Below are positions 1-11,715 of a DNA stretch of 64,000 nt, piece by piece (the first letter of the stretch is position 1; the number at the start of each line of letters is the position of its first letter). The notes beneath the pieces are model-generated. The model saw only the letters and a program-made list of their open reading frames with translations. It ran no database searches and was not told the DNA's origin. The stretch comes from Isoetes taiwanensis. Taxonomy: Eukaryota > Streptophyta > Lycopodiopsida > Isoetales > Isoetaceae. The DNA lies in contig JAJEKV010000038.1 in the NCBI GenBank assembly GCA_021234155.1, forward strand, positions 9,700,092 through 9,764,091, given 5' to 3'. The position numbers and the translations under genes were made by a program.

Positions 1-180
1 AAGCATTAGGCTTAACTTGGTCTATAAATCACAGATATTCCCGCAGCAGAGAAATTGTCTCAGACGTCCAAACGATCGGAACTATTAGGTTTTACTTTCC
101 CTCAAAATTAGGCCTGTGCCTGCCAATTAAATAATCTCTGGTCTTAGTGTGAAGGGACGTACATGGAAGTGGTCGTGATT

Positions 181-327
181 CTTGCCTCGTAGGGCAATAG
201 AGATTTCCAAACATATGCAGAATGTGGTATACTGTGACTTGTGGGCATTTTCTTGCCTAATAGGGCAACAGAGATTCCCAAACGTATGCAGAATGTGGTG
301 TACTGTGACTTGTGACTGTGCATTTTC
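181..327. repeat. 71-bp tandem duplication
   Basis: Two adjacent copies (181-251 and 252-about 327) share CTTGCCT..TAGGGCAA and GTATACTGTGACTTGTG-type segments with a few substitutions. It produces short open frames on the minus strand that have no other support. Nothing gene-like flanks it. Confidence 0.85.
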
Positions 328-1017
328 CTGCTAACCAATCCATCATGAAACAATCCTACAAATCATATCCTCTTTTGGACCCCAGATCTTAGTAATGACT
401 TAAAGCCATGCCAAGTGCCTACACAGCAAACAAATTGAGACCTATTGATTTTAATCATCCTGTAGATCACAATAGTTTGGGATGAGATATACTTGTATAA
501 CATGTCAGAAGCCAACCAACATCGCCCAAGTTATTAGTAATGTCGAATTAGTTGTGAAACGGTTGGTAATGCTTAAACCATTTCTAGCTAGGACCATGTC
601 TCCACTCAAGATCCCTATGAAGCATAACAAGATAAGGACTAAGCTAGAAAGCAGTCCTGTCATGCAGTTTTCAAATAGATTATGCATGGGGCAAAGTTCT
701 CTAAGTAAGATCAATAACTACTATTTTGGCATGAGTATAACTCATGTTTGTCGAATGTTCTAAGTAAAATTATTTTAAAGGTCTACTATAATCATGCTAC
801 TATAAGGTCCCTAAAGACCAATACTGGGCAACAACCTATTCTTAAGAGAATCCAGTTAGTGGAAGCTTAAATTAAGCAACTCTCATCAATTCCTTCTTTC
901 GTCCATTTGGCAAAACCAACCAAATACAGGCGTCTTAAGGCGATTTCACCTCCAATGACCTAAAACAACCTTAACAAGATACCCCTTTTCTAACTTTGAT
1001 TACCCCATTTCTCCTCA
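328..1017. other. no gene seen
   Basis: Open frames of up to 93 codons occur here (482-763 plus, 505-714 minus), but they overlap on opposite strands, have no recognisable domain and no splice or codon pattern. I see nothing to annotate. Confidence 0.6.
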
Positions 1018-1025
1018 TCCCCCAG

Positions 1026-1740
1026 TTCTAAAGTGCAATCCCCCCATTACGCCCTTATTACCCCTACTAGACCTACTATTCCATTTCTACTCAATCATTG
1101 TTCTAAGTTGCAATCCCACATTTAGCCCCTCATTACCCCTACTAACCCTAACTACCTATTTCTCGTCATCCCCCTTTCTTCATTTTTTTCATAGAAATCC
1201 CCATCTTCTAAATTACAATCTCCCATTACTCCCTTATTACCCCTACTAACCCTGACTACCTCATTTCTCGTCATCCTCCATTCTTCATTTTTAGTAGAAA
1301 ACCCCGTGTTTTAAATTGCAGTCCCCCTATTACTCCCTTATTATGCCTAGTATCCCTGAATACCCCATTTCTCCTCATCCCCCATTCTTCATTTTTTACA
1401 AAAATCCCCATGTTCTGAATTGCAATCCCCAATTACTCCCTTATTACCCCTACTAAACCTGACTACCCCATTTCTTATCGTCCTCTATTCTTCATTTTTT
1501 TTTTTTTTTTAGAAATCCCCATGTTCTAAATTGCAGTCCCCTTATTACTCCCTCATTATCCCTAGTACCCCTGACTACTCCATTTCTCCTCATCAACCAT
1601 TCTTCATTTTTTACAAGAAAATCCCCATGTTCTAAATTGCAATCCCCCTCTTACTCCCTCACTACCCTAACATAGAACTAGAATCCGCTTCTCCTCAAGA
1701 AACTATCTTTTACTCGTCAATCCCCCATTTTCAAAAGGGG
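1026..1740. repeat. C/T-rich degenerate tandem repeat, about 104-bp period
   Basis: The anchor TTCTAAATTGCAATCCCC recurs near 1026, 1101, 1205, 1308, 1412, 1524 and 1630, with spacing close to 104 bp over most of the block. Between anchors lie ATTACTCCCTTATTACCCC and CATTTCTCCTCATCCCCC-like segments and a poly-T of variable length. The plus strand is almost free of G. This is a decayed minisatellite. Confidence 0.8.
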
Positions 1741-2139
1741 GTATTAGGGAGGATGTGGGCATCATCTTTTATGTGCTACATAATCTACCATTGTATGTCA
1801 TGCTCCACCAAAGTTTGCATATAATCTAATGGGTATTTGCCAGATTTGTATAAAAACTCCAAAATTCCTACCAGGTCCTTTGCTGCAATCGAAAACTCGA
1901 ACTGGAAATTAAGGATTTCAATAACCCCGAATTTTTTGATGCCTGATCTCACTTACTTTCATGTTTGATTATTGGCCCTATACACGGAGCATCCCCCAGT
2001 ACACGGATTTATAAATAGAGTTATGTATTGACTTTGCCACAACTTTTGTCTCTAGCTGCTAGAAATGAATAAGAAGATCTTATTAAGGAACAAGGAATTA
2101 CCCAGATTGGGCAACACCATGATCAAGATACTTGAACCG

Positions 2140-3105
2140 CCATTAGAATTACGGATTACCAAAACATGTTGCTCCTTTTGTAATTCTATTCTACTAGCCG
2201 GCCCTTTTGTATGGGGCAAAAGTGTGGGGTCCGGTGATATCCCTTAGCACCTGGAATGATCTTGAGCAGGTGCAAAAGGCCTTCTTGGCACGGGCCCTTG
2301 GGGTGAAGTCCACAGTTCCATACCAGATCCTACTTCAGGAGACAGGCTTTCTGCCCCTTCAACGGGCTGCATTGGAATGCCATATCGTTTACTTCCAGAA
2401 GTTGCTTTGGCCACGACGATGGGTCCTCAACGTCTGAAATCCGGCTGGAAAGACAAGCAAGCTCAGTGGTTCTCACCCCGGGGGATTCACCTATATACAA
2501 TATGGATATGCCATCTGCGTTACTAGGGTAGCAAGAAAACCCATAGTATACGGTCCAAAAGAACTAGAAAAAGACCCATATCGAAAATGTACAGGCTGAA
2601 AATATTGCAAAATGTGATAAAAACCACCCCAAAAATAACCCATTTCTTATAACTCAGATGGTTCATACGGGATTTCAGGGTGAACCCCCCTTGGTTCTCA
2701 CGCTGGGGTGTGCAGGCAAACAGATGCGTCCAGATCAGGACAAAGAAAGATCGCAAGGCACTTAAGCTGTACCTAGATGCTACTTTCCTTCGCAAGCTCT
2801 GGGATGCAGATGCTCTGACTGACTACGGCGTCAGTGGGTTTGTTGGGGTCATACCTCCAGGAGGTTATGGATGCACGGACTCAGTTGTGTCCTACGGGAC
2901 GGCATTGAAACTGTCCTATACAACTGTACAGCGTTCCAGCATACTTATTACTGCTAAGGTTTTTCCCTCGAAAACCCTTCGGGGCGGGGGTTTTTTAATC
3001 CTGTCAGTAATAGGCTTGCTGCTCTCTTTTTGGTTTGGGTCCCATAGGCCAATTGGGTTCCGTGGACGCTAAAAATCTATTCTTATTCTTATTCTTATTC
3101 TTATC
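2140..3105 (+). mobile_element. LINE (non-LTR retrotransposon) 3' fragment
   Basis: The frame at 2207-2437 encodes YGAKVWGP, then a TWNDLEQVQKAFLARALGVK segment and LLQETGFLPLQRAA. This is the typical post-reverse-transcriptase C-terminal region of plant and algal LINEs. The frame at 2680-3072 carries a second piece (KDRKALKLYL..TFLRKLWD) after frameshifts and stops. The element ends in a 3' untranslated region with a stem-loop (AAAACCC..GGGTTTT near 2975-3000) and a hexamer tail of about (TTATTC)5 at 3075-3103. The same 3' end occurs in reverse orientation near 60,690-60,840, so this is a repeated family. Endonuclease and catalytic RT motifs are missing, so this copy is dead. Confidence 0.75.
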
Positions 3106-3830
3106 ATGCTAATTGCATGTAATACATCTCCTAGTTATTCAAATGAAGAAGTGATCAAAGAAATAATAGCACCTTACACTCCATCCTCTATGAAGTCAAG
3201 GCACTCTATCTCAAGATGGGCCTTGTTTGTTGAGTCTCTTTATTTGTGTGATATAAAAATTGTTTCCTCTTTTTTTTGCAGCAAATTATATGTTTTATTT
3301 AGAACAAATGAAGTGGATTAATGACATCTTGGTAAGATTTTTCTAATTGTTATTTTGCCTATGGGCATGATGCCACCTACAATTTTGGCATCACCTACTG
3401 AATTGAGTCACATGCCTTAGGTTGCTTAGAGAGCCATTGCTTTTGGGTTATAACAATGTCCCTAGATCACATGGGAGTAAGTTGAGTATACACTGGAGAA
3501 CATCCCGATTTTATCATGGTTAAGGCAAAATAAGAACTTGCATTATATACAAATATGAAAACATATAATTGTTCTCAATAAGCTGCTAAGATAGAGATGG
3601 CGATGAGGACGATGGATGCTACATCAATAATTAGATGTACACTTATCAGTTGCAATATGAACAACATGAACATTATAAAGACACGAAATACCATTAGGAT
3701 TGAAACAAACTTATTATTTGTGAATCATTTTGGCATTTTTGTAGTCCACTTCTTCTGCATTTTGGATTGTTATTGTCAATTTCTTGTTTATCATGGTCAA
3801 CGTTGAATGACATTATATTATACTATAAAT
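3106..3830. other. no gene seen
   Basis: AT-rich sequence with short unsupported open frames (3106-3321, 3597-3806). No domain, splice pattern or repeat family was recognised. Confidence 0.55.
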
Positions 3831-3868
3831 CGTTTGCATTTTATTGAATTTAAAAATGTCCTTTATCC

Positions 3869-5281
3869 TTAATATTGGAACGCAACCATGAAGTAAAATA
3901 GGTCATGGAGATGAGATTTAATTTCTTGATAGAGGTCTGTAGCAAAAGTGGGTGCACCTCTAAAAACTATCTGATATCTATGCTTCCACATCACCCAACA
4001 AACTAAAGCCTTGCAAATATTAAATGCCCATTTCTTAAAGTGTGGCCACTTGCAAGGAAGGAGACAGAGCATGATTTCATCAACAGATTCTATTCTCGGA
4101 CTTGTGCCCAATGCGTGGCGGAGATGATCACACAAGAGAAAACAATGCTCCATTGACTCTGAGTCGGTCTTGAAGACTGGACAAAGAGGGCTGATTTCAT
4201 GTTTAAAAGAATGAACTATAACGTTGGTTATTAGCGCCATATGTATAACTTGCTAGAGAAGAACAAACTGCTTAGGCAGAATTTTCTTGTCCTACAACTG
4301 GTCAAATTAGAAAATGATTGGCATCTGGAATCGCTAGTTGCCAGCGAGGTGATGGAGGCGGAGGAGGCTACATAGTGAGATGCTTGTAGCATTTCTAATA
4401 AAGCGTTTATTCCTGGAAATATCAATTGTAAACTTCTGCACATGTTCAGTAGCAATGTTGGACCGTAGAGGGATGTTGTCAACAACGATTTCCTACATGT
4501 AATAATTCAAGAAAGCCAAATTGTAAGTGTCCTTGAAGTCCTGCCACAAGCGGAGGCGACCATCAGAATACAATGGCTTGAGGTTGAGTTATACATGTTA
4601 GGGCCATCTATGCTGAGTCTTGGTGTGCATGGATGAGACAAGCAGAGCAGAACCAGGGAGACAAGGCAAAGGTACCCAAATAAAAAGGGAGGTAGCATGA
4701 GACCAATTTGAGGGATGTAAAGAGGCCAATCACCCCAAAACTTTCCGTGCCTTAAGAATCTTTCAGAGAAAGGGATGCATGAGGAGGTGGCTTTATGGAG
4801 AGAAACATCATCCAGGGTAGACACGGAGCAAGTGCCTATTTTTCTAATACACAGGAAGAGTCAACAGCCTAAACAGACAATTGCATTCTATAGGAATGTG
4901 TCTGTTCAATCAAGATCTGCTAGACAAACTTTGAGATTGAGATTTTGCTATGCAGAGATAAAGTCCATCATGCCTAAATCCCCATCTTTTTTCGAGTATA
5001 TACACTTTTTCCAAGCAATTTAACCACAGCACCTGCTTCCTTGCTGCCCCAGACAAAGTTACAAGGCGTGGCAACAATCTCTTTAAATTTAGCGACTGGA
5101 GCGAGAGAAGAAGATGTGACATATCTGTGGGTGTTATTATGGACAGACTAAAGTTGTTTTTGCATACATGGATAATGGAGTCATGCTGCCAAGTTCTTGG
5201 CAAAGGAAAAAAGTTTATCCAATAAAGGGAAGTGGCTCTATGCAGACAATAGCTTCTTTTGATTTTAAATAAGATACTCAA
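3869..5281 (-). mobile_element. decayed LINE, C-terminal RT and zinc-finger region
   Basis: Read on the minus strand, the 5' part (5281-4910) contains LPRTWQHDSII and, in another frame, a CNFVWGSKEAGAVVK segment. That corresponds to the thumb motif (NFIWGGNELGAVVKVAW) of the fuller LINE at 36.8-40.4 kb. The 3' part (4240-3869) encodes CPVFKTDSESMEHCFLLC, the zinc-binding C-x2-C...H-x4-C pattern found at the end of plant L1 ORF2. Many frameshifts and stops separate the pieces. No poly-A tail or target duplication was found. It appears to be an older copy of the same family. Confidence 0.7.
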
Positions 5282-6540
5282 TTTGTTCTATTATCTCAAT
5301 GTGTTCTTTACATAAGATAATGCATCTGTTCTGTTACCTCAATGTATTATTTACATAAGATAATACAGGAATAATATTCTGAAACCTGGATTCTGGCTAT
5401 GGCTAGCTTCCTGCATGGTTTAAGTGTAATGACCAGATTATTGGAAATACAGATAAAGGAAATGCTTAGAATGATAATAAGTATTCAATTGAAAAAGAGT
5501 CTTGCTCTTGAATTTCAATGCTAGAAATATGCATGATCAAATATATTAACCTTGAATGGTGTAGAAAATGATCATGTATTTAGTAATGCTAAAATGATTA
5601 GTTCTAAATGGTGTAATTACACAATTGAACTAAGGATGAACATGTGTCATTTAAGGATCATGGAGAAAATAGGCCATCTTGGATTAGCTTGGTCCATTAG
5701 TCCATGTATGGAATAATAAGGCTATTGAGGGAGTGACCTATATAGCTGGAACTGCTAGTAGAGTTGTTGCTTGGACTAGCTGTTTTTTTTTTTTTTTCCT
5801 TCTTCTTTTTTTTTTTTTTGGGGGGGGGGAGAGAAGGGGTGAAGATATATAATTTTTCATTTATTAATAAGTAAACTACTACAAAGCCCTATAGCAAATA
5901 GACACCCTCCTGAACTTGCATCTTAGAAGCTATATCTATCATGTAGAGGCATGGAATGTATATGAGGATGTCCATGTTCTCCAAATACCATGTATCCCCA
6001 GCCAACAATGAGAAAATATGGTTATAGCCGGGCCAGAGATTGTTGAAGAAGACAATGAAGTAAGTTTCAATACATACATAAGTAATCAAATGGCTGGAGT
6101 CAAGTGAAGATGCTAGAATTCAAGAAAATGTATCCGCGGTTTAGGCAAGCATGTTAGAATCCACTCGGTTTAGGCAAGCACGATGAATAATTAAATCTAG
6201 ATACATGGATCCTGGACTTTGGCTATATAAGTTTTTGGCACAACTTCCATGGCACAATTAGGAAGGTTCCAGGTCGCTCAATTTTATCACTTTTGAAACA
6301 TTTTGGAGTTGATCTTGACGTACTGTGATCTAGAATGCACTGCTGAAAGTAGCCCACTGAAAGTAGCCGCTGAGCCCACTGAAAGTAGCCGCTGAGCCAG
6401 CATACTCCAAGCTGTAAAAGATGTGAGTTTTTCTAACAAATAAAATGCTGTTATTTGTGCATGTCATGTAATTGCGTTGCTGTTGCTGATCAATGTAGTC
6501 AGCGTGGACTCAGCTAGCCCAGAATTTATCTTCCGTGTGA
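5282..6540. other. intergenic; T/G homopolymer tract and short repeats
   Basis: A poly-T/poly-G tract at about 5781-5831 is followed by TTATTAATAAGT, resembling the reversed poly-A end of a retroposon, but no body was recognised. At 6343-6410 the segment CACTGAAAGTAGCCGCTGAG is repeated two to three times. The minus-strand frame at 5889-6089 has no support. Confidence 0.5.
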
Positions 6541-6551
6541 ACCCAACATAA

Positions 6552-6890
6552 GCGTGCAGGCCAGGAAGAGTCGAAAAGAAGAAAGTCAAGTCAATAATGA
6601 ATGAAAGCTTTCTTTGATATTAATGGTCATATAGTGACGTGCTAATAAAACCCAGAGTAAGAAATGTTAAGCTTCAATGCTTCTTAAGTCAAGTTGCGCT
6701 AGTGCTTACAATTCTTCTTTAAGCGTGCAGAGACCAGAGAGATACGGACAGAAAGAAAGTCAGGTCAAAAGTGAATGTAAGATTTTCGTAGAAACTAATA
6801 GATATAGTGACGTGCTAAGAAATTCGTGAATATAAAATGTGAGGCTTCAATGTTCCAAATAAGCTTCCTAGAATACGCTAAAGAAAAGTA
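6552..6890 (+). promoter_or_regulatory. tandemly duplicated promoter of the peptide gene
   Basis: Two copies of about 170 bp start with AAGCGTGCAG (6552 and 6722). Each contains AGAAAGTCA(A/G)GTCAA, then ATAGTGACGTGCTAA (TGACGTG at 6635-6641 and 6808-6814), then GCTTCAATG. TGACGTG is a bZIP-type core. Only the downstream copy has a good TATA box, TATAAAA at 6831-6837, placed to give a short leader before the ATG at 6894. Function is inferred from position and the duplicated core. Confidence 0.55.
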
Positions 6891-6893
6891 GCG

Positions 6894-7267
6894 ATGGCAG
6901 AAACCAAAGTTGTACTACTGCTTATTCTTCTTGTATCTATAACTTGTTTCGGTATGTTACCAATAAAGTAAAATTCGATTGCAAGACAGAAATTACCTAA
7001 CTAGATTATGTATTCAGGTGAAGCAGAAGCAAAGGAATACAGGGCATTGTTGGAACACAGGGCGTTGTTGGGTGGAAGGAGAGGCCTTTCTGATCACAAA
7101 ACCTCATATGTACTTTTTTATTTGCTTTGATTGTGCACAGAGCAGAAGAAAAATAAGCATTAATTGTTGGTGTTGGTTTGCAGGCAGAGATGCAATTTGA
7201 CTATCCCGGCCCTGAACACGGTGAAACCTATCATGGAGAGGGAGGATATGGCGGAGGGATTCACTGA
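6894..7267 (+). CDS. candidate small secreted (signalling-type) peptide precursor, 3 exons
   Basis: The proposed exons are 6894-6951, 7018-7109 and 7184-7267. Both introns are short (66 and 74 bp) and have GT..AG borders (GTATGT..TTCAG, GTACTT..TTGCAG). The spliced frame is open from ATG to TGA and gives 77 residues. Residues 1-24 form a good signal peptide (MAETKVVLLLILLVSITCFG, then EAEA). The middle is charged (EYRALLEHRALLGGRRGLSD). The C-terminus holds FDYPGPEHGETYHG followed by a Gly-rich GEGGYGGGIH tail. An acidic residue before tyrosine (DY) is the tyrosine-sulfation context of plant RGF/GLV, PSY and CIF hormones, and DYPGPEH loosely recalls RGF, but I cannot assign a family. A TATA box lies 57 nt upstream. 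The alternative is a chance set of frames; the signal peptide, phase and splice agreement argue against that. Confidence 0.5.
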
Positions 7268-7397
7268 GGACATGGCGGTCCTGTGCCGAAGGCAAGAACT
7301 TTTAAGTAAAGCATGTGTGTAATTTTTTTCTTCATAGCTGCAGAGCTGGCTTAATGTAGTAGTATTATTAATGTAGTAGTATTATTATGAAGGAGTG

Positions 7398-7537
<140 letters not shown>

Positions 7538-8539
7538 AAGAATTTATCGCGGCGGCCACCGCGAACATTTCTTTTGTTCCAGCATTATGGGAATCCTAAG
7601 TTTTCTCACATGACATTACGTGATTTGAGGAATAATGTTCTCACACAAGAACTCTTGCACCTTATCTAAACACCATTCCTTCACCATATATGTGATATCC
7701 TACTCCATCATCCACTATAGCCATAGTCTTTTTGCTGTCAACACTAGCCATAACCATATTACCGTCCATCATTGGTGGATCTATACATTCTAAGGTAAAT
7801 GTTCAGGGTGTCCATTTGCAGATATGAATTATTTGATTTTGGTGCATCGTTTTCCATGTGCATCATTGATGACCAATGGTCTGCAGTACAAGCTTTTTGT
7901 ATTTAGGTGTAGAACTGAGCAAAAATTAGGAAAATATTATGTATTTTGCAACTGGAAATAGATTCAAAATTGCTGCAAATGGATTTGCAAAAGCTGTGTT
8001 CGTGCAATATCAAGACATACATTATATAATTTAAAGCTCTGTTACAGTTGAAATGCCTTCCATCTTTATTTCGTCATATAGTGTTACATTATTCTAGCTT
8101 TTTATTATCTATTTGGACCACATTCATATGCTAAAATAGCTTTCATATTGTGAAATCACATTGCAGAAGTGTAGTTATGTAGAATGCTCATGTTTTGGAA
8201 ATGAGGCTTCAAATGCTAGCCCATGTTTGATCCAAAGTTCTTAACTATGCTGGGCTATCACAACAATTTTAGACTTTTGTGCAGGAGATGTTCAATGAAT
8301 GCACAATAATCAAATGAAAGAATTCCAAATCTATAAAGAATGAACAATTGCTGAAGTAAATACTAAATAGAATGAAACTACAAATTTCCCTTATAACTTC
8401 CTCACACTTCTGATAGAAATTGCTTCTTTGGTGTTATTGTTCCCAATCAACACAAACAACTAATAGGTGTTTAACATTGCTTGCCTATTATTCCCTAGAC
8501 GTTTCTTGCCTATTAGAAAGTCTCACGTAACATAAGGAT
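7538..8539. other. no gene seen
   Basis: AT-rich sequence without supported open frames. It ends at the target site of the LINE insertion at 8551. Confidence 0.6.
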
Positions 8540-10415
8540 AATAACATGAGGATAAGGCATCATATAGGAACATAGAAGTGGCAATCAGGAAATTCATATG
8601 GCAGGGGGCCCATAAAGTTGCATGGACAAATTTAGTTAAGCCCAGGAAAGATGGTGGTCTCGGATGTAAAGACTTGTTTACTCAAGCCCAAGCTCTGGTG
8701 GCCAAGATGATATGGAGAGCAATCTATTCCACAAATCCTTCCCCTGCTCTAAAACTGGTACAATATTCGATCAGGGAATCTCACCCAGTTGGCAGCTCTT
8801 CACTCAAACACCAGTTACTAGACTCTGCTTTCGTTCAATTCTCTCCTAAATCAGGTACTTCAATGATTATGAGAAGAATGACAGCTACCTGGAATGAGGC
8901 AGCTCTATGTTTTAGAGCACCAAGCATAGATTCCAGATGTCAACAAGTTAACCTGTTTTGGCATCCTTGCTTTGTTGATGAAGAAAATGGGTGTATGGCT
9001 TTCAAGCATCTCCAAAAGTATATGCAATGGTAGAGCAGGTATTAGATATGTAGCAGACCTCAAAGTGGATAAGAGATGGCAGTCTTGGGAAGAAATAAAA
9101 GACAAAACTAAAGGGTCCAATGTAGACAAAGAAAATTTTCAAGCTTTTATAAATAATCTCCAGCAATTTCAGGAGTTGGCCATTAGCTCTAATTCCTGGA
9201 CCTTGAACAATAAGGTAGGATATCAGGTTAGCATCATCGACAAAGGACTTTTAAATCCAAAGACCTCAAGAGCTACTCAGATGTGGAACTGTAGTGAAGG
9301 TCAGCTAGCCAAGAATTGTGCTAAAGGTTGGAAATCTTACATGGCCAGCAAAATTCAGACCTTTAGATGGTTGATCCTACACCAAAGTCTTCACACAAAT
9401 GCTGTCAGGAATAAATATGATCAGAATATTCCAATGGAATGCCCTCTTGGATGTGGTGAGAAGGAAACATCCAATCATGTTTTTCAGTGCCCTTGGCTTC
9501 AGGAGTTTTGGACCTGGATTTCACAATTAAACAGAGGATCCTTGGGTGACCTGAGACATGTCCTAGAAGCTGACTCAAAGATTGTGCTAACTACTCTAGT
9601 GCATATGGAAACACAGAAACAAGGTAGCCATAGAAAAGAAACAGCCTAATCTCACCTGGCTCAAAGTCTGCCTACTGTTGCAGACAATCACAGATTCAGC
9701 TATGGCATATATGGCTAAGGGAAAGAGTTATGATAAAGAATGGGACAAAATTGGAAAGTTCAGTGGGAATTTTAATTTTTTCTTCTTGTTCCTAACTGAT
9801 GCCAATGGTTTGCTTCACAGAACAAATGAGGAGGTTGATTGATGCTGGAGCCCCATCTAGATGGGGTCAAGATAGGATGTCCAGAGGTGAGGTTGCAAAC
9901 ACTATGATCATGCTGAAGCAGGAAGTGGTTCATGTAATGGCAATACAGAAAATGTTGAGGAGGAAAGAAGTATGGATGTTCAACAATCTCAAACCTTATT
10001 TTACTCGGCTGTTTCACAAGTGGTAACAGAGAAGGAAGGCTCACATTCTACTTCTCCTTGACTTTACATCCTTTTCTAGTAAGCAGCTGGATCTGATGTT
10101 GTGCATCTTTGGGAACACTGCAGTTGCATACTTAACAATGCAGGATCTGATGGAAGCAGATGACTAAAATGGCATAACAATCTTCTATTTTGATAAACTT
10201 CTTAATTTTGGTCTAAGAACTGTTTCTACTAAGTTTTGTTTCTAAAGTTATGCTGCTAATGATGTATTATAAGCAGCAATGGAGGTATGTTCTCCACTGT
10301 AGATACCTCCAGGTGATTTATTCACCTTTTTACCTTATGTACCTTTTTTAAATGAATTATAAAAACCAGCGTGCCTTCAAAAAAAATAAAAAAATAAAAT
10401 AAAAAATAACATGAG
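8540..10415 (+). mobile_element. 5'-truncated LINE with target-site duplication
   Basis: The insertion body is 8551 to about 10,404, flanked by the direct repeat AATAACATGAG at 8540-8550 and 10,405-10,415, and ends in an A-rich tail (10,378-10,404). The first coding piece (8578-9033) has the RT-thumb signature RKFIWQG..KVAW..LVKPRKDGGLGCKD. The second (8972-9649, after a frameshift) ends with the zinc-binding motif CPLGCGEKETSNHVFQCPW. A short coding remnant follows at 9799-10,026. The catalytic YADD region and endonuclease are absent, so the copy was truncated at insertion. The well-kept target duplication suggests it is younger than the other LINE pieces here. Confidence 0.85.
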
Positions 10416-10562
10416 TATACTGGAAAAATGACTTGAGATAAAAATCCATACTTAGTGGTCAATATATGTGATTATTCTGGCTTGAACGTTGATAACTACC
10501 ACCCTTCATTAGTGCTTAAAGAGGCATTGACATATGTCTCTACATAAATTAAGAGTCAATGT

Positions 10563-10692
10563 TGGCACACAACCTACGTATACCCCATGTATAGACTTAA
10601 TGGTCAATATTGGCACACAATCTGCATATACTGCATCTAGAGACTAACACAATATTGGCACACAACCTGCATATACTGCATCTAGAGACTAA
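10563..10692. repeat. about 45-bp tandem repeat, three units
   Basis: TTGGCACACAAYCTRC followed by GTATACYCCATSTATAGAC-like sequence recurs three times (start points near 10,563, 10,608 and 10,653). The last two units are nearly identical. Confidence 0.75.
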
Positions 10693-11115
10693 TATTTTTA
10701 TTGTCTTGAATACATACAATTGTTATCCTCTAGACTAACATTCTTACTGTCTTGAACACATGCAACTGAATACCCTACATCATGTTGTATCTTGGAATGA
10801 CTGAAATTGAAAAAGGGAACCATCTATTTTGCACATTTTGTTTTGCCATGCTCAACAACAATAAATAATTTTGTATAATAAAGTTGTATGGTCCAACCAA
10901 AGTGTGTTCACCAAAGTGATCCAACGGTCAACATTTGCGGCCGCAATCCGACGGCCAAGATTTCATGCTGTCCAAAAGATTCGTAGTTTTAGGTGTGTGC
11001 GTGTAGATGATAGTTGCATCCTCTGCAGATTTCCAAGTAAATCCGCAACAATGCTGAACATTATTATGATTGCACGCTTTTCTCATGACGGCCAAAACAT
11101 TAGGCTCCCAACTTA

Positions 11116-11144
11116 TGCCCAGCAACGCTGGGCACCTTTACTAG
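11116..11144 (+). mobile_element. Helitron 3' terminus
   Basis: A perfect 8-bp stem with a 3-nt loop (TGCCCAGC-AAC-GCTGGGCA, 11,116-11,134) is followed after six bases by CTAG (11,141-11,144) and then T. A GC hairpin shortly before CTRR with insertion next to T is the Helitron 3' signature. The same end lies on the minus strand at 45,077-45,105. The 5' TC end could not be placed, so the element's extent is unknown. Confidence 0.65.
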
Positions 11145-11206
11145 TCGTCGTCGTCGTCGTCGTCGTCATCGTCGTCATCATCATCATCATCATCATCATT
11201 ATTAGC
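11142..11206. repeat. (GTC)n/(ATC)n microsatellite
   Basis: About eight GTC triplets grade into ATC triplets, directly against the Helitron end. Confidence 0.9.
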
Positions 11207-11503
11207 TTCACAGAGGGCTAAGATGCATATTGCAACCCCCATATAATCGTTCTATTGCATCAGCTTCACAGAAGGCTGAGATGTGCATTGCAACTCTCAT
11301 ATTATCTGACTATGAACCATTTGATCTGCATGAAGATGACAAACCACTTGAGTTATAGCAGATGGATAGTAAAGACATGCTGCAAATGCCTAAAGGAGCA
11401 TATACTGCACTGCATGTGTATATTTACCAGATCTGTATATAGTACGTCCACAGCAGACCATGAACCTTTGCTAAGCTTGCTAGCTACATCAAATTATGCT
11501 GCA

Positions 11504-11617
11504 GGGTTAAAGCATGGAGGTGGGGGGCACTTTTTGTGTCAGCGACACATGGTGCTTAGTGGGTGCTTTTTTAGACATTTTCTTTGTATTTTCGAAAAAT
11601 ATTTTTATTTTATTTTT
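11504..11617 (+). mobile_element. partial MITE (family of 31,138-31,418)
   Basis: Starts with GGGTTAAAGCATGGAGGTGG and continues through GTGTCAGCGACACATGGTGC and TTTCTTTGTATTTT. It matches, in reverse orientation, the right half of the complete copy at 31,138-31,418. The other terminus is missing. Confidence 0.7.
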
Positions 11618-11715
11618 GGGTTGCCCCTAGGGGGCAAACCCTTGTTTATGTGGGCTTTTGGCATATCCCAGGTATATGCTAGAATATCCCTAGGATATGC
11701 TGGTGACTGCTCCAA
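11618..11715 (+). repeat. dispersed repeat, second copy at 33,405-33,500
   Basis: The segment with TTGCCCCTAGGGGGCAAACC, TTTATGTGGGCTTTTGGC and CTAGGATATGCTGGTGACTGC-like sequence recurs on the minus strand at 33,405-33,500. A shorter relative lies near 29,905-29,960. It contains short CCTAGG-centred palindromes. Element class unknown. Confidence 0.7.

Noticed and set aside
2965-3005. Rho-independent-terminator-like hairpin
   Set aside because: It is part of a eukaryotic LINE 3' end, repeated at 60.8 kb.
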